A stretch of DNA of 64,000 nucleotides from Septoria linicola (lineage: Eukaryota > Ascomycota > Dothideomycetes > Mycosphaerellales > Mycosphaerellaceae): positions 3,286,001-3,350,000 of the forward strand of contig CP099418.1 of assembly GCA_024114885.1 (NCBI GenBank), written 5' to 3'. Numbering within the stretch: the stretch's first letter is position 1; each line of letters begins with the position of its first letter. Positions 53,630 through 64,000 of the stretch are shown here, piece after piece. The notes beneath the pieces were generated by a model. That model was given only the letters and a program-made list of their open reading frames with translations, was not told the DNA's origin and searched no databases. Position numbers and translations under genes: made by a program.

Positions 53630-56618
53630 ATGGCGCCGAGATCGCGCACGGGTTGGTGAGTAAACATTTCTGTTGTTTTGGTATTGTGCAGCAAGAGGAC
53701 AAGGTGCAGGTGGGCAGAGCACGACGTCTCGCCAGACTTGCCTCACATCAAGTCTGACCTGCCTCCAACGACAGCGTGCTGGGAGCCACCTTGCTTGGAC
53801 GCACGCTGTCAAACACCCATCGTTTGCTTCTTCTGTAAAGCTCATCTGATGACTGACCACTTTTAATCAGCCTCACATGTCGATCCCGCAAGTTGAAATG
53901 CGATGAGAGCCAGACTCCGTCGAGGCCAACATGCGCAAACTGCATCAAGGCCAATCGGAATTGTGTTCCCTCTCAGGGCATCACTTTCCGGCATCAGCAA
54001 AACCCATCGATGAATGGTAAAGAGCAAGATGGTCTCAAGAGCTTTTATGGTTACAAAGAGACGTACGTACATTGACTTCCACAAGGTAATTAGCCTTGCT
54101 GCGGTGTCTCGGCCTGTTACGCCAATACTATGACATCCTGTAACCAGCTTGACAAGACACTAGCGTGGAGATACGCATAATATCTCTGAGGCACCACTGA
54201 CCTTTGACCTGTTACATTAGGTTTGCAAAGAGCACGACGTGGGTGCAGGTGCCTCAGGACTTGACCTTTGTTCATACGAGCAATCCCTACGAAGACGAGG
54301 AGGGCGAGGACATTGGGGCACTCTCGGCATCGGCACATATGTACCAAGAGCCATCTGTTCGTGATCACTCCGTCACCCATGATTTCAACGTCAACCCGGC
54401 CTCCTATTCTGCCTATGCCTCGCATGGCCTGGAGGCCTTGAGTGCGGTCGCTACAGACCGGTACGCAACCCAGATGCCAGCATTGAATGGTCATCAGCGA
54501 ACACCATCCCACACATCTGTACAACCAGTGACCACGAGCGGCCTGGGCTTGGACTTCATCCTAAATCCCGCCTCACAGAATGTGTCTCCGGTTTCAGGTG
54601 GGACTCACAGCAACATCGATCCTCAGCTACATGCTCATTCGCCCACCGGACCGCTAAAGTCACCGACTCATGTACGTAATCCGTCATTCGCATCAGCTGG
54701 TGGCAGGACGAGCTTACAGTCTTTCCAAGGAACTCAGGACTATCGAGGAAGAACTTCGATCCAGGATCCAGAGCTAGCATACTTACTACGACAAGCGACA
54801 GAGCACACCTTATGCTGGATGGACTTGTTCGACCTCGATCTGTTCTTCGCTGCCAAAGTTCCCGTGCTTGCCGTGTCGTGCCCTCTACTGCTATATAGTT
54901 GCGCGAGTCTGTCCGCAAAGAGTCTCGCGAGAGTGGACGGGAGACGGCACATTATGGGCGGGGCTACGTCTCAGCAAAGTAAGATGGAACTATGGCCTGG
55001 CCAGCCCATGGATGCTGAACAGTGGATGCGGAAAGGCAGAGAGTGCTACGATATTGCGGTCTCATTGCTGCGACAAAGTCTAGCAGGTGCGAGTGGCACT
55101 CGACCAGGCACATCTTCATTACCAGACGATGCTACACCCGCCACATTGTCTACCATTCAAGGCATGCCACTCCCGACCACGGACTCGGATGAATTAGTAG
55201 CTGCCACTGCTATATTATGTGTATATGAGTTCATCGATGCTTCTGGACCTGAATGGAGCAGGCATCTTGATGGCGCCAAAACGCTATTTGATGTGGCAAG
55301 AGAGCAGGCTGTTCCACTCACGCTGCCACCTTCCCCGCAGTCTATTGCTGAGCAGATCTCTCAACAATTGTCAAGGATACCAGGGTCCGAAGCCCCTCGA
55401 TACATGCCTGCTGCCAGCAGAGGACTTAGCTTGGGCAGAAGAGCCGTCTTTTGGTAAGTTGGATTCGCTTTGGGAAACGACAGCTAGCCAACAATATCTA
55501 GGTGTTTTGCAAGGCAGGACATGCTCTCAGCATTCATCAACAATACATCGACTCGCCTGGACACTGCGGACCTAGCAATGTGGCGCAGTGTAGGTCTGCA
55601 ACTGACTGTCGACGGATTTGTGATGCCTTCACATCCTGACCACGAGAACTACTCGGAAGAACTAGCCATGGGCGATGATGTATGCGTCGTATGGGCTCAA
55701 CTTTGCATTGGCTTAGCGTGCTGACTATCAAACAGATGATTTCTAATGCCCTGGTCTGGTTATTAATGAAGCTCGTGAACTTCATTGCTGCAGGTGATGA
55801 AGTACCTCAGAGCATATCTCCGCTCAGCCTTGGTGTCCGTCAGCGGGACTTACTCAGCTATTGGGAGGAGCTTGATGCCCAGCTCGCAGTGTGGTACGAA
55901 GGTGTGACAGACGGCTTTCGCTCTACTGCCGTCCGCTCCTCCTCAGCCGAATGGGAAACAGAGAAGTGGTTTGCACGCTCGATGGCGGCATCCACGATAC
56001 AGTAAGTGACAATCAAGAGTTCTGGGCGTGCACGTTACCTTGCTCACTGGAATGCACAACTACAGATGGTATCACTTTGCGCGAGTGCAACTTTTGCACA
56101 ACAAGCCTCACCTTTCGACTGCCAGACCGGATACACACGTGGTGGGGGGCGCGGCAGCCCCAGGAACAGGCTTGGCAAGTCGACACGCTAGCTATGCCTC
56201 CATCATCCAGGAGTCTCGCCAGCATGCCAAAGAGATTGTGGCTATCGCAAGGAGCAGAGGAGACGAAGCTATGCGGGTAAGAAGCGCAATTCATACCCCA
56301 TGCAATGAATATTACTAATTTGTACCGAATGACATAGGTGCACAGCGTACAGCCATTATGGACTGCAGGCCTTGTGCTCGGACGTTATGACAATCCTACA
56401 TCAAGCGATAGTCACAACTGTACCGAATGGAGACGGACAATCATCGATTTGTTACGAGGGATCGAACACGACATGGTACGTCAATCGGAGCACACCTTTT
56501 GTGAAACATCTGCTGACTTCAATGCTTCGACTCACAGGGATGGGCGGCTGAATATCGCGTTCAGGGACTATTGGAGCTCTGGGAAGCAACGACAGATGTA
56601 CCGCCAGTCGCAGTATGA
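53630..56618 (+). CDS. Zn2Cys6 fungal transcription factor, 8 exons
   Basis: Exons 53630-53655, 53871-54062, 54221-55453, 55502-55679, 55736-56001, 56066-56276, 56338-56475 and 56538-56618, 774 residues. The DNA-binding cluster CLTCRSRKLKCDESQTPSRP, followed by TCANC...C, gives C-x2-C-x6-C-x10-C-x2-C-x6-C. It is only complete when a 26-nt first exon (MAPRSRTG plus part of Cys) is spliced over a 215-nt intron. The middle and C-terminal parts have the fungal-specific regulatory region (ALSAVATDRYATQMP; DSDELVAATAILCVYEFIDASGPEWSRHLDGAKTLFD; LLSYWEELDAQLAVWYEG). It ends GIEHDMGWAAEYRVQGLLEL, a common motif. Target genes are unknown; the SDR is an obvious candidate. Its stop is 43 bases from the convergent gene's stop. 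Confidence 0.88.
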
Positions 56619-56661
56619 TAGCCTTCGGCATACGGCGTTGAACACTTTTCGACGACCAGTG

Positions 56662-58290
56662 TCAAGACCCTACGTGCTGCCATGCTGGCGTCCAGTTCTC
56701 TTTGTCCTGATTCCGTGCTCCGGCGGATGTAAGGACGCTTATTTGTTGATCTATGCGCATTTTCCCCTGCTGGAGCACTTCCTTCTGAAGTTTGGTCATG
56801 AGCTCCAATTCGCGGACCATGCTGTCAGCCAATGATGAACAACTGTCGAACATGATGTGCAAGCTTGATGGATCAGTCGCGCTGTCCGACGGGGGGAGCG
56901 GTGGCAATGTGGTGATGTCGCGCTGTATCGATCTCATGTTCAGCGCAAGAGACGTATGCTGAGATTGCCATGATTCGGGCAGTGCTTCGATGAAGTTCGC
57001 CGAAGATGCCTTGCTGGTCAGGAAGGATTCTGCTTTCGTTGCCCACTCGTCAAAGGTCTGCACAAGCTCAGAATACCTGCTGCCTGGTTCTGTGTGTGCA
57101 CGAAGGTCCGATACTACACGGCTGAGAGTCTGCAGGTGCTCAGAGAGAAGTGCATGATCAGGACACCATGTCTCTAAAGCGTCAAGGTTCGCTGCACGGC
57201 GGTTGCGTTGCTCTTGGTTCTGAATCGATTGATACTCTTTCTGCAACTTCACTTGCATCTTACTCAACTTCTGTCTCGCACTTGCCTCGTACGATCTCAA
57301 GGTTGCATACGATGCTTGATGCATCAACGACAGTTGGAGGAGCTCAATCTGCTCCACAGCAACATCAAATGTCATCGTACCGGCCTCCTCTGTGCTTGTG
57401 GCGGCCTTCGTGGTGGTCCTGGCGCTCGGGATGCCAGGCTTTGGTAGAGCCGACTTCGCTGGACTGTAATGCTGTTGGTATGTATTGAAGGCAGGTTTCG
57501 CGGGTGCTGGCATGCGAGACCTAGTACTAGGCCGAGTTGGAGATGTAGGTGAAGGTTGTGTCCCAGCACGGGGAGGCAATGATGTGTTCAGAGGAGGTGG
57601 CTTTGTCAGGATGACTGATGATCTCTTCTGTGCTGTCGATGTGGGAGATCGTTTTTGTGCCGTCACGGTCGCCCCTCCGTCTGCGCTTTCCGCATTGCTT
57701 CGCGTGCCTGTGACCTGCTGACCCGATCGTGGACCTGGCGACTGTGGCAGCCTCGTGGAGTTTGCACGTTTGATACCGCTCTGTGAGGAGCTTGACGCTG
57801 CTTGCGCATGCTTGGCCACCGAACCGCTTCTGGTGGGTACGGAAATAGCCTCCTTCGAGGGGAGTCTGGCATGTGTAGGCACCTCTTTCCGAGCAATGGA
57901 GTTCGGTGGTCGCATCATGGACGTGGGTCGTGGCTTCGGAGGCGGCGGCATGGCCGATCTGTCCTCTGACTGCCTCCCACTCTCGCTGCCAGAGGTGTCC
58001 TCCTGTATCGACGCCGCCGCCGCTGCTGCCAGCGCTGCCTCCTTTCCCTCACTGGAGAACTTGCGTGTGAAGGACTGTGGCAGCAAGCTCCTCCGCTTTG
58101 ACTGCTTCGTCGATGCCCCAGCCGCATCCTCGCCCGACAATATGCTGTCTGCCGCGCTTTGTCTGCCAGACCCTATCTGCTGTAATCTGCGCATGTGGTC
58201 GTTGGACACTTCAAACATTGATGTCGGCCTCGATCGTTCAGAAGCGACGCGTCCTGGCGCTGATGGTAGTCTGCTCGATGGAGGCGCCAT
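56662..58290 (-). CDS. Putative microtubule-associated protein, possibly augmin HAUS8-like
   Basis: 542 residues, one exon. Residues 1-300 are disordered, basic and Ser/Pro-rich, with repeated TAQKRSP/TAQKRSS and many SP sites, as in microtubule-binding tails. Residues ~310-480 are helical and coiled (FDVAVEQIELLQLSLMHQA, LRSYEASARQKLSKMQVKLQ, LDALETWCPDHALLSEHLQTL). Near the end is QDKENWTPAW, a KEN box used by the APC/C for destruction. The basic tail followed by a coiled coil resembles HAUS8/Hice1 of the augmin complex. The assignment is by architecture only. Confidence 0.6.
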   Translation of the reverse strand: MAPPSSRLPSAPGRVASERSRPTSMFEVSNDHMRRLQQIGSGRQSAADSILSGEDAAGASTKQSKRRSLLPQSFTRKFSSEGKEAALAAAAAASIQEDTSGSESGRQSEDRSAMPPPPKPRPTSMMRPPNSIARKEVPTHARLPSKEAISVPTRSGSVAKHAQAASSSSQSGIKRANSTRLPQSPGPRSGQQVTGTRSNAESADGGATVTAQKRSPTSTAQKRSSVILTKPPPLNTSLPPRAGTQPSPTSPTRPSTRSRMPAPAKPAFNTYQQHYSPAKSALPKPGIPSARTTTKAATSTEEAGTMTFDVAVEQIELLQLSLMHQASYATLRSYEASARQKLSKMQVKLQKEYQSIQNQEQRNRRAANLDALETWCPDHALLSEHLQTLSRVVSDLRAHTEPGSRYSELVQTFDEWATKAESFLTSKASSANFIEALPESWQSQHTSLALNMRSIQRDITTLPPLPPSDSATDPSSLHIMFDSCSSLADSMVRELELMTKLQKEVLQQGKMRIDQQISVLTSAGARNQDKENWTPAWQHVGS

Positions 58291-59046
58291 GTTTGGTCGT
58301 CTGTTGTTGGCTGCGCGTAGTTCGTGAGTGGCGGATAGCTGATTGAGTTCGATAGAGCATCAATGGGGCGTGTGCACTGCTTGCGCTCGAGTCGATGCTC
58401 GCAGATCTGGCGATGCGGCAGGAGGAAACTCTGCTCGATCGGGCCATCGATCAAACATATTGCCCGATTGAGACATGTTTCACCACTTCCTCCAAGCTCA
58501 TAGAATACAACTCCGCGAAACCCAGCAGAGCAGACGCCATACTCGGATTCTGTCTCGTCCCCAGAGACCGCACATCATGTTTGCAATTTTCGCAGATTGT
58601 AGGCACTCCACGATGCCCTTGGTAGAGCTCAGAATGGGTTCGAGTACACAAATGGTTGTCAAGATCTCGACGTGGCCATTCCCACCTATGCAGAACCGTA
58701 CTACGAAGCACTGCCATATGCTCAGTAGTCACGCATCGGTTCGGCAAGAGGTCATTCGCAACCAAGTCTATTGATACACACAACATCTACTTATTAGCAC
58801 TTCTGTTCACCACGACTGCCAAGGCACAAAAGCTCGTATTGAAGAAGTCTAAAGAGTGGAGCTAGGAACAACACTCGTTGTCAGTTGAGCAGTGCATTTC
58901 TCTGTTGATCTAATATGTATATCTGCGCCGCAATGGGTATCATGCTTATCGTAAAGGTCATGCGAGTTCCAGTCGCGCTCAGCAGCTTGTTAGGTGCCGC
59001 CATGCAAGTCGTGTTCGCTGTGCGCCAGACCTCCTCGTTCTGGGTA
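58291..59046. other. Intergenic, no gene seen
   Basis: 756 bases upstream of the 542-residue protein's start, downstream of the next minus-strand gene. No gene, repeat or RNA recognised. Confidence 0.5.
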
Positions 59047-60750
59047 TCATGCTGTGAAGTTTGAAGTGATCTTCACAAGTTCCTGCAAGCTCTCGCTAGA
59101 GCTAGTATGAGCAGAATCAGCTCTTCCGCCCATTTCAGCCACCTTGATCCGCTCTTTCAACGCAACGGGGCCTTTTTCTGCAAAGGCTAGCCTGCAATGT
59201 CTGCACATTCTCAAGGCGCACCAACTGCAGCTGAAACATTCGCCGTCATCGTCCATGTGACACACTGCGCACTCGACAGGAGCAAACTTGTTCCTATTCA
59301 GCAATAGCCTGGCGTGTCCGCGATAGCACTTCAGTTGGGCGAGCGTCAGAGGCCGTGAATATGCAAACCCAGACGACTTGAAGTTGTGTCCTTTGCGCCG
59401 TCCTTCCCCGTCCTGTAGTGCTGTTGAGGGTCGTGAGGGTGGATGGCTCGATCCTGATCGGGGTTCCTGTGCTGCAATGTCGCACCAAGAACTGTCCGTC
59501 GTGTCCGTCTGGACGGCCGCTGCAGACTCGGCGCGACGACGAGATGTACTCAGACCGTTCAGAAATGACTGAGCTTGCTGAAGATTTTGTGCCTCCTGGT
59601 CGTCGGTCAGCAAGACAAACAGTCCTACATGGGCGAGACACCGCCTACCTTGAAGATCTCGACACCACTACTCTTGCGCCTGGCCTTTGGAACCTGCATT
59701 TTGGGACTCTCCCGCGACACAGGCGGAGTGTCTGCACTGTCTCTCAGACCGTACTTGTGGGGACTATCTTCTGGCAGTGGTGAGGGCGCCGGAATGACCG
59801 GCGAAAGGCTTTCCAGGAGATCATCTTCCGGTACTGGCTCCTCGATGCGAGGAAACTCTGCACTGGAGTCGTTGAGCTCGATGCTTGAGCTGTTGAAGTT
59901 TTGTACTGTTGTCGATGCACTCAAAGGCATGTTTGCCCGACTCTCGGTCATCGTTACAGTCGACGTAGAATTTACTGCTCTGTTACTCGGCGAGCAGCCG
60001 GGGTAGCGGTGGTCGTACTTATCAGGTCTTTTAAGAAAAGGATCTGTCGGCAAACTCACGACACCGCTGTCTTCGAGGCCACTGTCGTCCTTCTTTGTAC
60101 CGTCTCGCTGCAGGCTCGACATAACGCTGGCGGTGACATCTCGAGGCAGAGGGCTGCGACTGTCGACGCGTTTGAACAGGTTGGACGAGCTCTTCCTGAT
60201 CATCGGCTTGGAATGGCGTCTGACATGGACCACACTGCGTTGGGATCTGTCGTCGGGGATGGGGCTGCCCGAAACGCTCGAGTGAGAGTTGCCCATGACG
60301 AGACTTGCGAGCGGCGTAGTTGGCGTCGGCGGTAGCTGCCCTCGCCGATCTGGCGCTGGAATCTGTATCTTGGTGACCTGGTCGTCCGCAACATGCGCAC
60401 TACGCAAGACGCGTTTCAACAAAGGACTGGGAAGGGTGGACAAGCCATTGGAGGACGCCTTGGCCAAGTTCAGTGATGTTGGGCGGTGCTTGAGCGGCGC
60501 AGATGGAAGGCTTGCTTCTGTTGCAAGGGGTACTCGCGGTAACGCCTTCTGCTGGGAAGTAACGAGTGGAAGTCGTTGTGAGGAGTCTGCATACATACAA
60601 ATCAGCTCGTATTCGTGATGACCAGGGCAGGCACACTCTCATGCCCTTACCTTGATAATTTCGAGCATTAACAGCCGGACCAAGCTTCGCAGTGTAGCCG
60701 TTGCAAAGCGTTGCTGGCTCGCATAGCGAAGGGCGCTGCGTGAGCATCAT
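59047..60750 (-). CDS. Unknown protein with C-terminal Cys-rich zinc-type motif
   Basis: Exons 60750-60651, 60586-59649 and 59595-59047, 528 residues. I do not recognise a family. Residues 1-350 are disordered, Ser/Pro-rich with basic patches and phospho-type motifs (RRHSKPMIRKSSSNLF). The C-terminal part after ~residue 400 looks folded: SRPLTLAQLKCYRGHARLLL, NKFAPVECAVCHMDDDGECF, then SCSWCALRMCRHCR. The Cys pairs (CAVC, CSWC, CRHC) suggest a two-zinc module. The introns (64 and 53 nt) join in frame. Confidence 0.7.
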
Positions 60751-61831
60751 CACGAGCGAGACTACAGCGAGTGCTGCGTGGCAGCCAAATGGTGGTGCTT
60801 CGCTCTTATGCTCGCATAGTAGGATTAGTAGGTAAGCGTCCCTGCTCTATTTATTGCCGTGATCTGACTTCAACAAGCTTTCGCTAGGACAGCCGTTGGA
60901 GTCGACATAAAGAGTTTTGGGGAGATGTACAGCGCCTAAAAGCTACTTGCCTATCGCCTAGCCCAGTTCCTTCGACAGCCGGCGAGTGGGATGTTGGGAC
61001 CGGCACATCATCACACACTGACTTCCAGTCTTGGACGACCGCCAATCAAGCTTGCGCCTCTTCAGACGTCAGGTCTGCCCGGACGAAGCGCGGTGTCACT
61101 ACGGACGAGAACAAATGCTCCAAAAGTCTTTACGCGTGAAGCTGGATTTGAAACCAGATTGCTGCGCGACCACAAACAACCCCTGCAAGTCCACTTCAGT
61201 GCAGCACTCTAAAGCATTTCCAATAGTGCTATTTCGGAGTGCCAGCCGCAATAGCACAGGAACCCTGGAATATATTGCCAACCTTAAGCAAGTCAAGGAG
61301 ACCCTCAGCTCGCTTGGATTGAGCGGCCAGAAACGTGGAAGTGGAAGGGAAGTGGTTGGTTTGACTCGAAGCTTTCGTCAGGCTGGAGATTGCGTTGCGG
61401 CCCGGCACGAGTCTGTGAAACTCGGATTGCAACCAACAGCAGCAGCTCGTGCACGTCGCGAACCTGGGACGCTTTGTGATCACTGCCAGGCATGCTGGTG
61501 CACAGGGCCACGAAGTGCTCTTCCTCCTGGACAGTTCTCAAACTACGATCGTGCCTGGCAGTGCCAACGAGATGGTCTTCTTATACTGCATTGCGCCGGA
61601 ACAGTGAACGACAATCACGTTGAAGCCCTTATTCGCGTGCCAAATGGCGTTCGCTAAGAATAAGGATGAACGATTAGTGAACTCTATTTCCAGCGGGACA
61701 GTCGTGACGACACTTCGATCGAGCACGGTCCTCAAACCGCGTCTCTTCACACATGCGGCTGTCGCACAGTGTACGCCATCAATTTCGTGAGCATGCGGCA
61801 AAGGAAGATCGGATCGTGAGGGGAAGTCGGC
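60751..61831. other. Divergent intergenic region
   Basis: 1081 bases between the Cys-rich gene and the sirtuin. A 180-codon ATG frame at 61115-61657 has Cys clusters but no family character; I treat it as chance. Confidence 0.4.
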
Positions 61832-63081
61832 ATGCCATTGATGCGAATACCCTATACGCAGCCGCTACCGAGCCCTACGATCATCCCATCCACGGCGTCA
61901 AGCATCACCGGAGCAGTTGAGGCACTTCAGAACTTCTTATCGAAGAAGCATGATGGCGGCAAGACAGTCGTACTCTCTGGTGCGGGTATCAGTGTTGCTT
62001 CAGGGTTGGCAGACTATCGGGGAAGTCAAGGAACATACACACTGAACAAAACGTAAGCACGTGGCCGAGTCGTGTTGGGAGGTTCAAAGCGTACAGATGC
62101 ACAAGTCAAGGCTTTGCATACGCTTCTGAAACAGCTCAGGTGAAATGAGACTTACACGACGTCTCCAGGTATCGGCCCATCTACTTCCACGAGTTCTCGG
62201 CGAGCCACGAGGCACGGAAACGGTACTGGGCCAGATCTTTCCTTGGTTGGACAACACTCAATCGCAGCAAGCCCAATGCTGCTCATCACGCCGTCGAACA
62301 GTTAGGCCAACTTGGCTACATCTCGAGTGTGATCACGCAGAATGTGGATAGCTTCCATCCCAAAGCGCATCCACGCTTGAAGACTCTCGAGCTACACGGA
62401 TATCTACGAAGCACGGTCTGTCTGAGTTGTCGGACAGAATATCCCCGTGACGCATTTCAGCATGATCTTAGTAGGATGAACCCGAAGTGGGCGGATTTCC
62501 TGGCAGAGATGCTCGACAGTGGCGCTCTTACCACAGAAGATCCCGCCAAGCGTAGGAAGCTAGGCTTGAAGACAAATCCCGACGGCGATGTGGACGTGCC
62601 TGGCGTAGAGTACAGCACTTTCCGCTACCCACCATGCCCAAAGTGTCTCGAACATACGCCGGAAGGTAAGACAATCAAGATCGATACGGACGGGGCCTGG
62701 GCTAGTGGATCGAATGCAGGCATCCTCAAGCCTGCGGTCATTATGTTTGGTGAATCGATACCAAATCCGGTGAAGCTTGCCGTGGAGACTGCCGTTGACA
62801 ACGCGGATAGTGTTTTGGTGCTAGGATCCTCACTCGCAACATACTCAGCATGGCGGCTCATCAAACGGGCCAAAGAACAAGGAAAGAAGATAGCAGCCGT
62901 CAACATGGGAGGAATCCGTGGAGAGGAGGCTTTCTTCCAACATCTCTCGGCAAGCGGTGACGGGTCAGAAGGCGTGAGATGTGGGTTGCCATTAGAGCAG
63001 ACCTTGCCCGCTCTGGTGAAGGCGCTACAGGACCGGACTGATCATGCAGCATTTCAGATAGCTCCATGGGCCCACAGATGA
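61832..63081 (+). CDS. SIRT4-like NAD-dependent deacylase (sirtuin)
   Basis: Exons 61832-62052 and 62169-63081 (116-nt intron), 377 residues. Sirtuins use NAD to remove acyl groups from Lys or transfer ADP-ribose. Motifs: VVLSGAGISVASGLADYRG (NAD site), VITQNVDSFHPKAHPRLKTLELHG with the catalytic His, a zinc site CLSC ... CPKC, and ILKPAVIMFGESIP plus VLGSSLATYSAWRLI. The large insert between the two Cys pairs and TQNVD-x-x-H-x-x-A are SIRT4 (class II) features; D-S-F replaces the usual D-A-L or D-G-L. Mitochondrial location is likely from the class, but the presequence is not obvious. Met 4 is an alternative start. Confidence 0.92.
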
Positions 63082-63373
63082 TACATACAGCCATGATGTT
63101 AACGAGAAAGATTGATGAATTCCCAAAGTAGAGAAGGAGCAAGCTAGGCAGAAATGCAGCCTTGTCATTCGGCCATAGATCAAGTGAATCCCAATGCCTC
63201 CAGGGCAGATTACACAGCGCCAAGTGAAGACGCTGCAATTTTGAATTACTTCCACAAAGTCGTAATATCAGCCATCTTCAAGGTTGGTGCCATGGCGAGG
63301 AATGTCTTGCCGTGAGTACTATTGATCCCTCATCAACGGAGATAATCCAAATCAGACTTCAAGCATACTCGAA

Positions 63374-64000
63374 TCAACATGACGCTGCCATGGCTACTTC
63401 CGCTTCACTCATTGTCGAGGCCCCGCCTCCGCTCACACTCGCCATGAAGTCTCTGTACCTGAATACTTCACCCTTCGCCTTGCCTGCGTTGATGCCTTTT
63501 GTGCCGAATGCGCGTCGTCCTGTGAACTCGCCCAAGACACTGTCGACCTCACGCTCGCTCAGTCGTATCATGTCCTCGCCTGGCTGTGGTGCAGTGTGTA
63601 GCAGTGCATCGCGCAGCATAGATATATCTACTTGGCCGCTATCATCGACGTCGAACGCCTCGAAGGCAGCTCGTAGTTCATCCGACTCTGATAGCTCGCC
63701 CAACGGGCCGGACAATATGTCTAGATATCGTGCTAGGTTCAGTTGTGCTGGGCCGTTGTGTGGAAAGAAGTCCTTGAGGGCAGAAGGATTGTTGTCTAGT
63801 CCAAGCTGCGCGAGCATGTCTGCTACTGCAGCCGAGTTGACCGTACCCGTATTGTTGCTGTCCAGCACTTCGAATGATTCGCGCATGCTGTGCAGTAGCG
63901 GCTGTGGTAGGTGATTATATGCTCCGCCGCCGAAGCCGTTGAGTTTAGGAGTTGCGGACTTTGCTTGCGCGGTGAACAGAGGCTGCTTCACAGTTGCGGT
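63374..64000 (-). CDS. EF-hand protein, myosin regulatory light chain type; N-terminus cut by window edge
   Basis: At least 208 residues; the frame is open to the right edge with no ATG, so the start lies beyond 64000. EF-hand 1 is LLHSMRESFEVLDSNNTGTVNS and EF-hand 3 is LRAAFEAFDVDDSGQVDIS, the latter with a good D-x-D-x-S-G-x-V-D loop. The other hands look degenerate, as in myosin light chains (Cdc4/Rlc1 type) rather than calmodulin. It would sit on the neck of a myosin in the contractile ring. The C-terminus ends SEAEVAMAASC; a missed intron there cannot be excluded. Confidence 0.78.
   Translation of the reverse strand, partial: TATVKQPLFTAQAKSATPKLNGFGGGAYNHLPQPLLHSMRESFEVLDSNNTGTVNSAAVADMLAQLGLDNNPSALKDFFPHNGPAQLNLARYLDILSGPLGELSESDELRAAFEAFDVDDSGQVDISMLRDALLHTAPQPGEDMIRLSEREVDSVLGEFTGRRAFGTKGINAGKAKGEVFRYRDFMASVSGGGASTMSEAEVAMAASC

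Noticed and set aside
61115..61657. 180-codon frame with several Cys residues before the sirtuin
   Set aside because: Cys spacing fits no finger family and the frame lies in a divergent promoter region.

Overview
The window is nuclear DNA of a filamentous ascomycete. Genes are split by short GT-AG introns (mostly 45-60 nt) with CTAAC/CTGAC-type branch sites. It carries a non-reducing polyketide synthase, a class II DAHP synthase, a GH114 hydrolase and a Zn2Cys6 regulator. A Dothideomycete (Mycosphaerellales-like) is my best guess, but that is inference from gene flavour, not proof. About thirty protein genes and one tRNA gene are supported.

Layout. 1-6435: the 3' part of a non-reducing PKS gene (end of KS, MAT, PT, two ACPs, thioesterase) cut by the left edge, followed on the same strand by an O-methyltransferase; this is the visible edge of a secondary-metabolite locus. 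6762-6916: a tRNA-Phe(GAA) gene with two insertions. 7134-13435: housekeeping genes (ESCRT-II VPS25 with a close in-frame downstream ORF, a CCC1/VIT1-type transporter, the GPI mannosyltransferase GPI14, a dynactin p62 subunit). 14520-20580: secretory or envelope-type genes (PAF-acetylhydrolase-like, glycosyltransferase, GH114). 21032-34811 and just beyond: a G3BP-like NTF2/RRM protein, a YwbE-domain protein, an FMN 2-hydroxyacid oxidase, a large BRCT protein, an HYPK-like protein, DAHP synthase and a DNAJC7-like co-chaperone. 35723-47380: mitochondrial IleRS, EFG1, a DUF676 hydrolase, the SEA/GATOR2 subunit Mio/Sea4 and xylulokinase. 47702-64000: a DUF3074 protein, a PIN-like/RGG protein, an SDR next to an 8-exon Zn2Cys6 regulator, two poorly known proteins, a SIRT4-like sirtuin and a truncated EF-hand light chain.

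The most striking signal is the tRNA-Phe gene. Besides the normal 30-nt intron after position 37, it holds a 52-nt insertion between the D arm and anticodon arm. That insertion has every mark of a spliceosomal intron (GTAAGT, ACTAAC branch site, TTTCAG). Removing both insertions leaves a perfect 73-nt tRNA with every stem paired. This suggests a Pol III tRNA precursor that needs the mRNA spliceosome as well as the tRNA splicing endonuclease. All functional calls are from reading the sequence alone; no database search was run.
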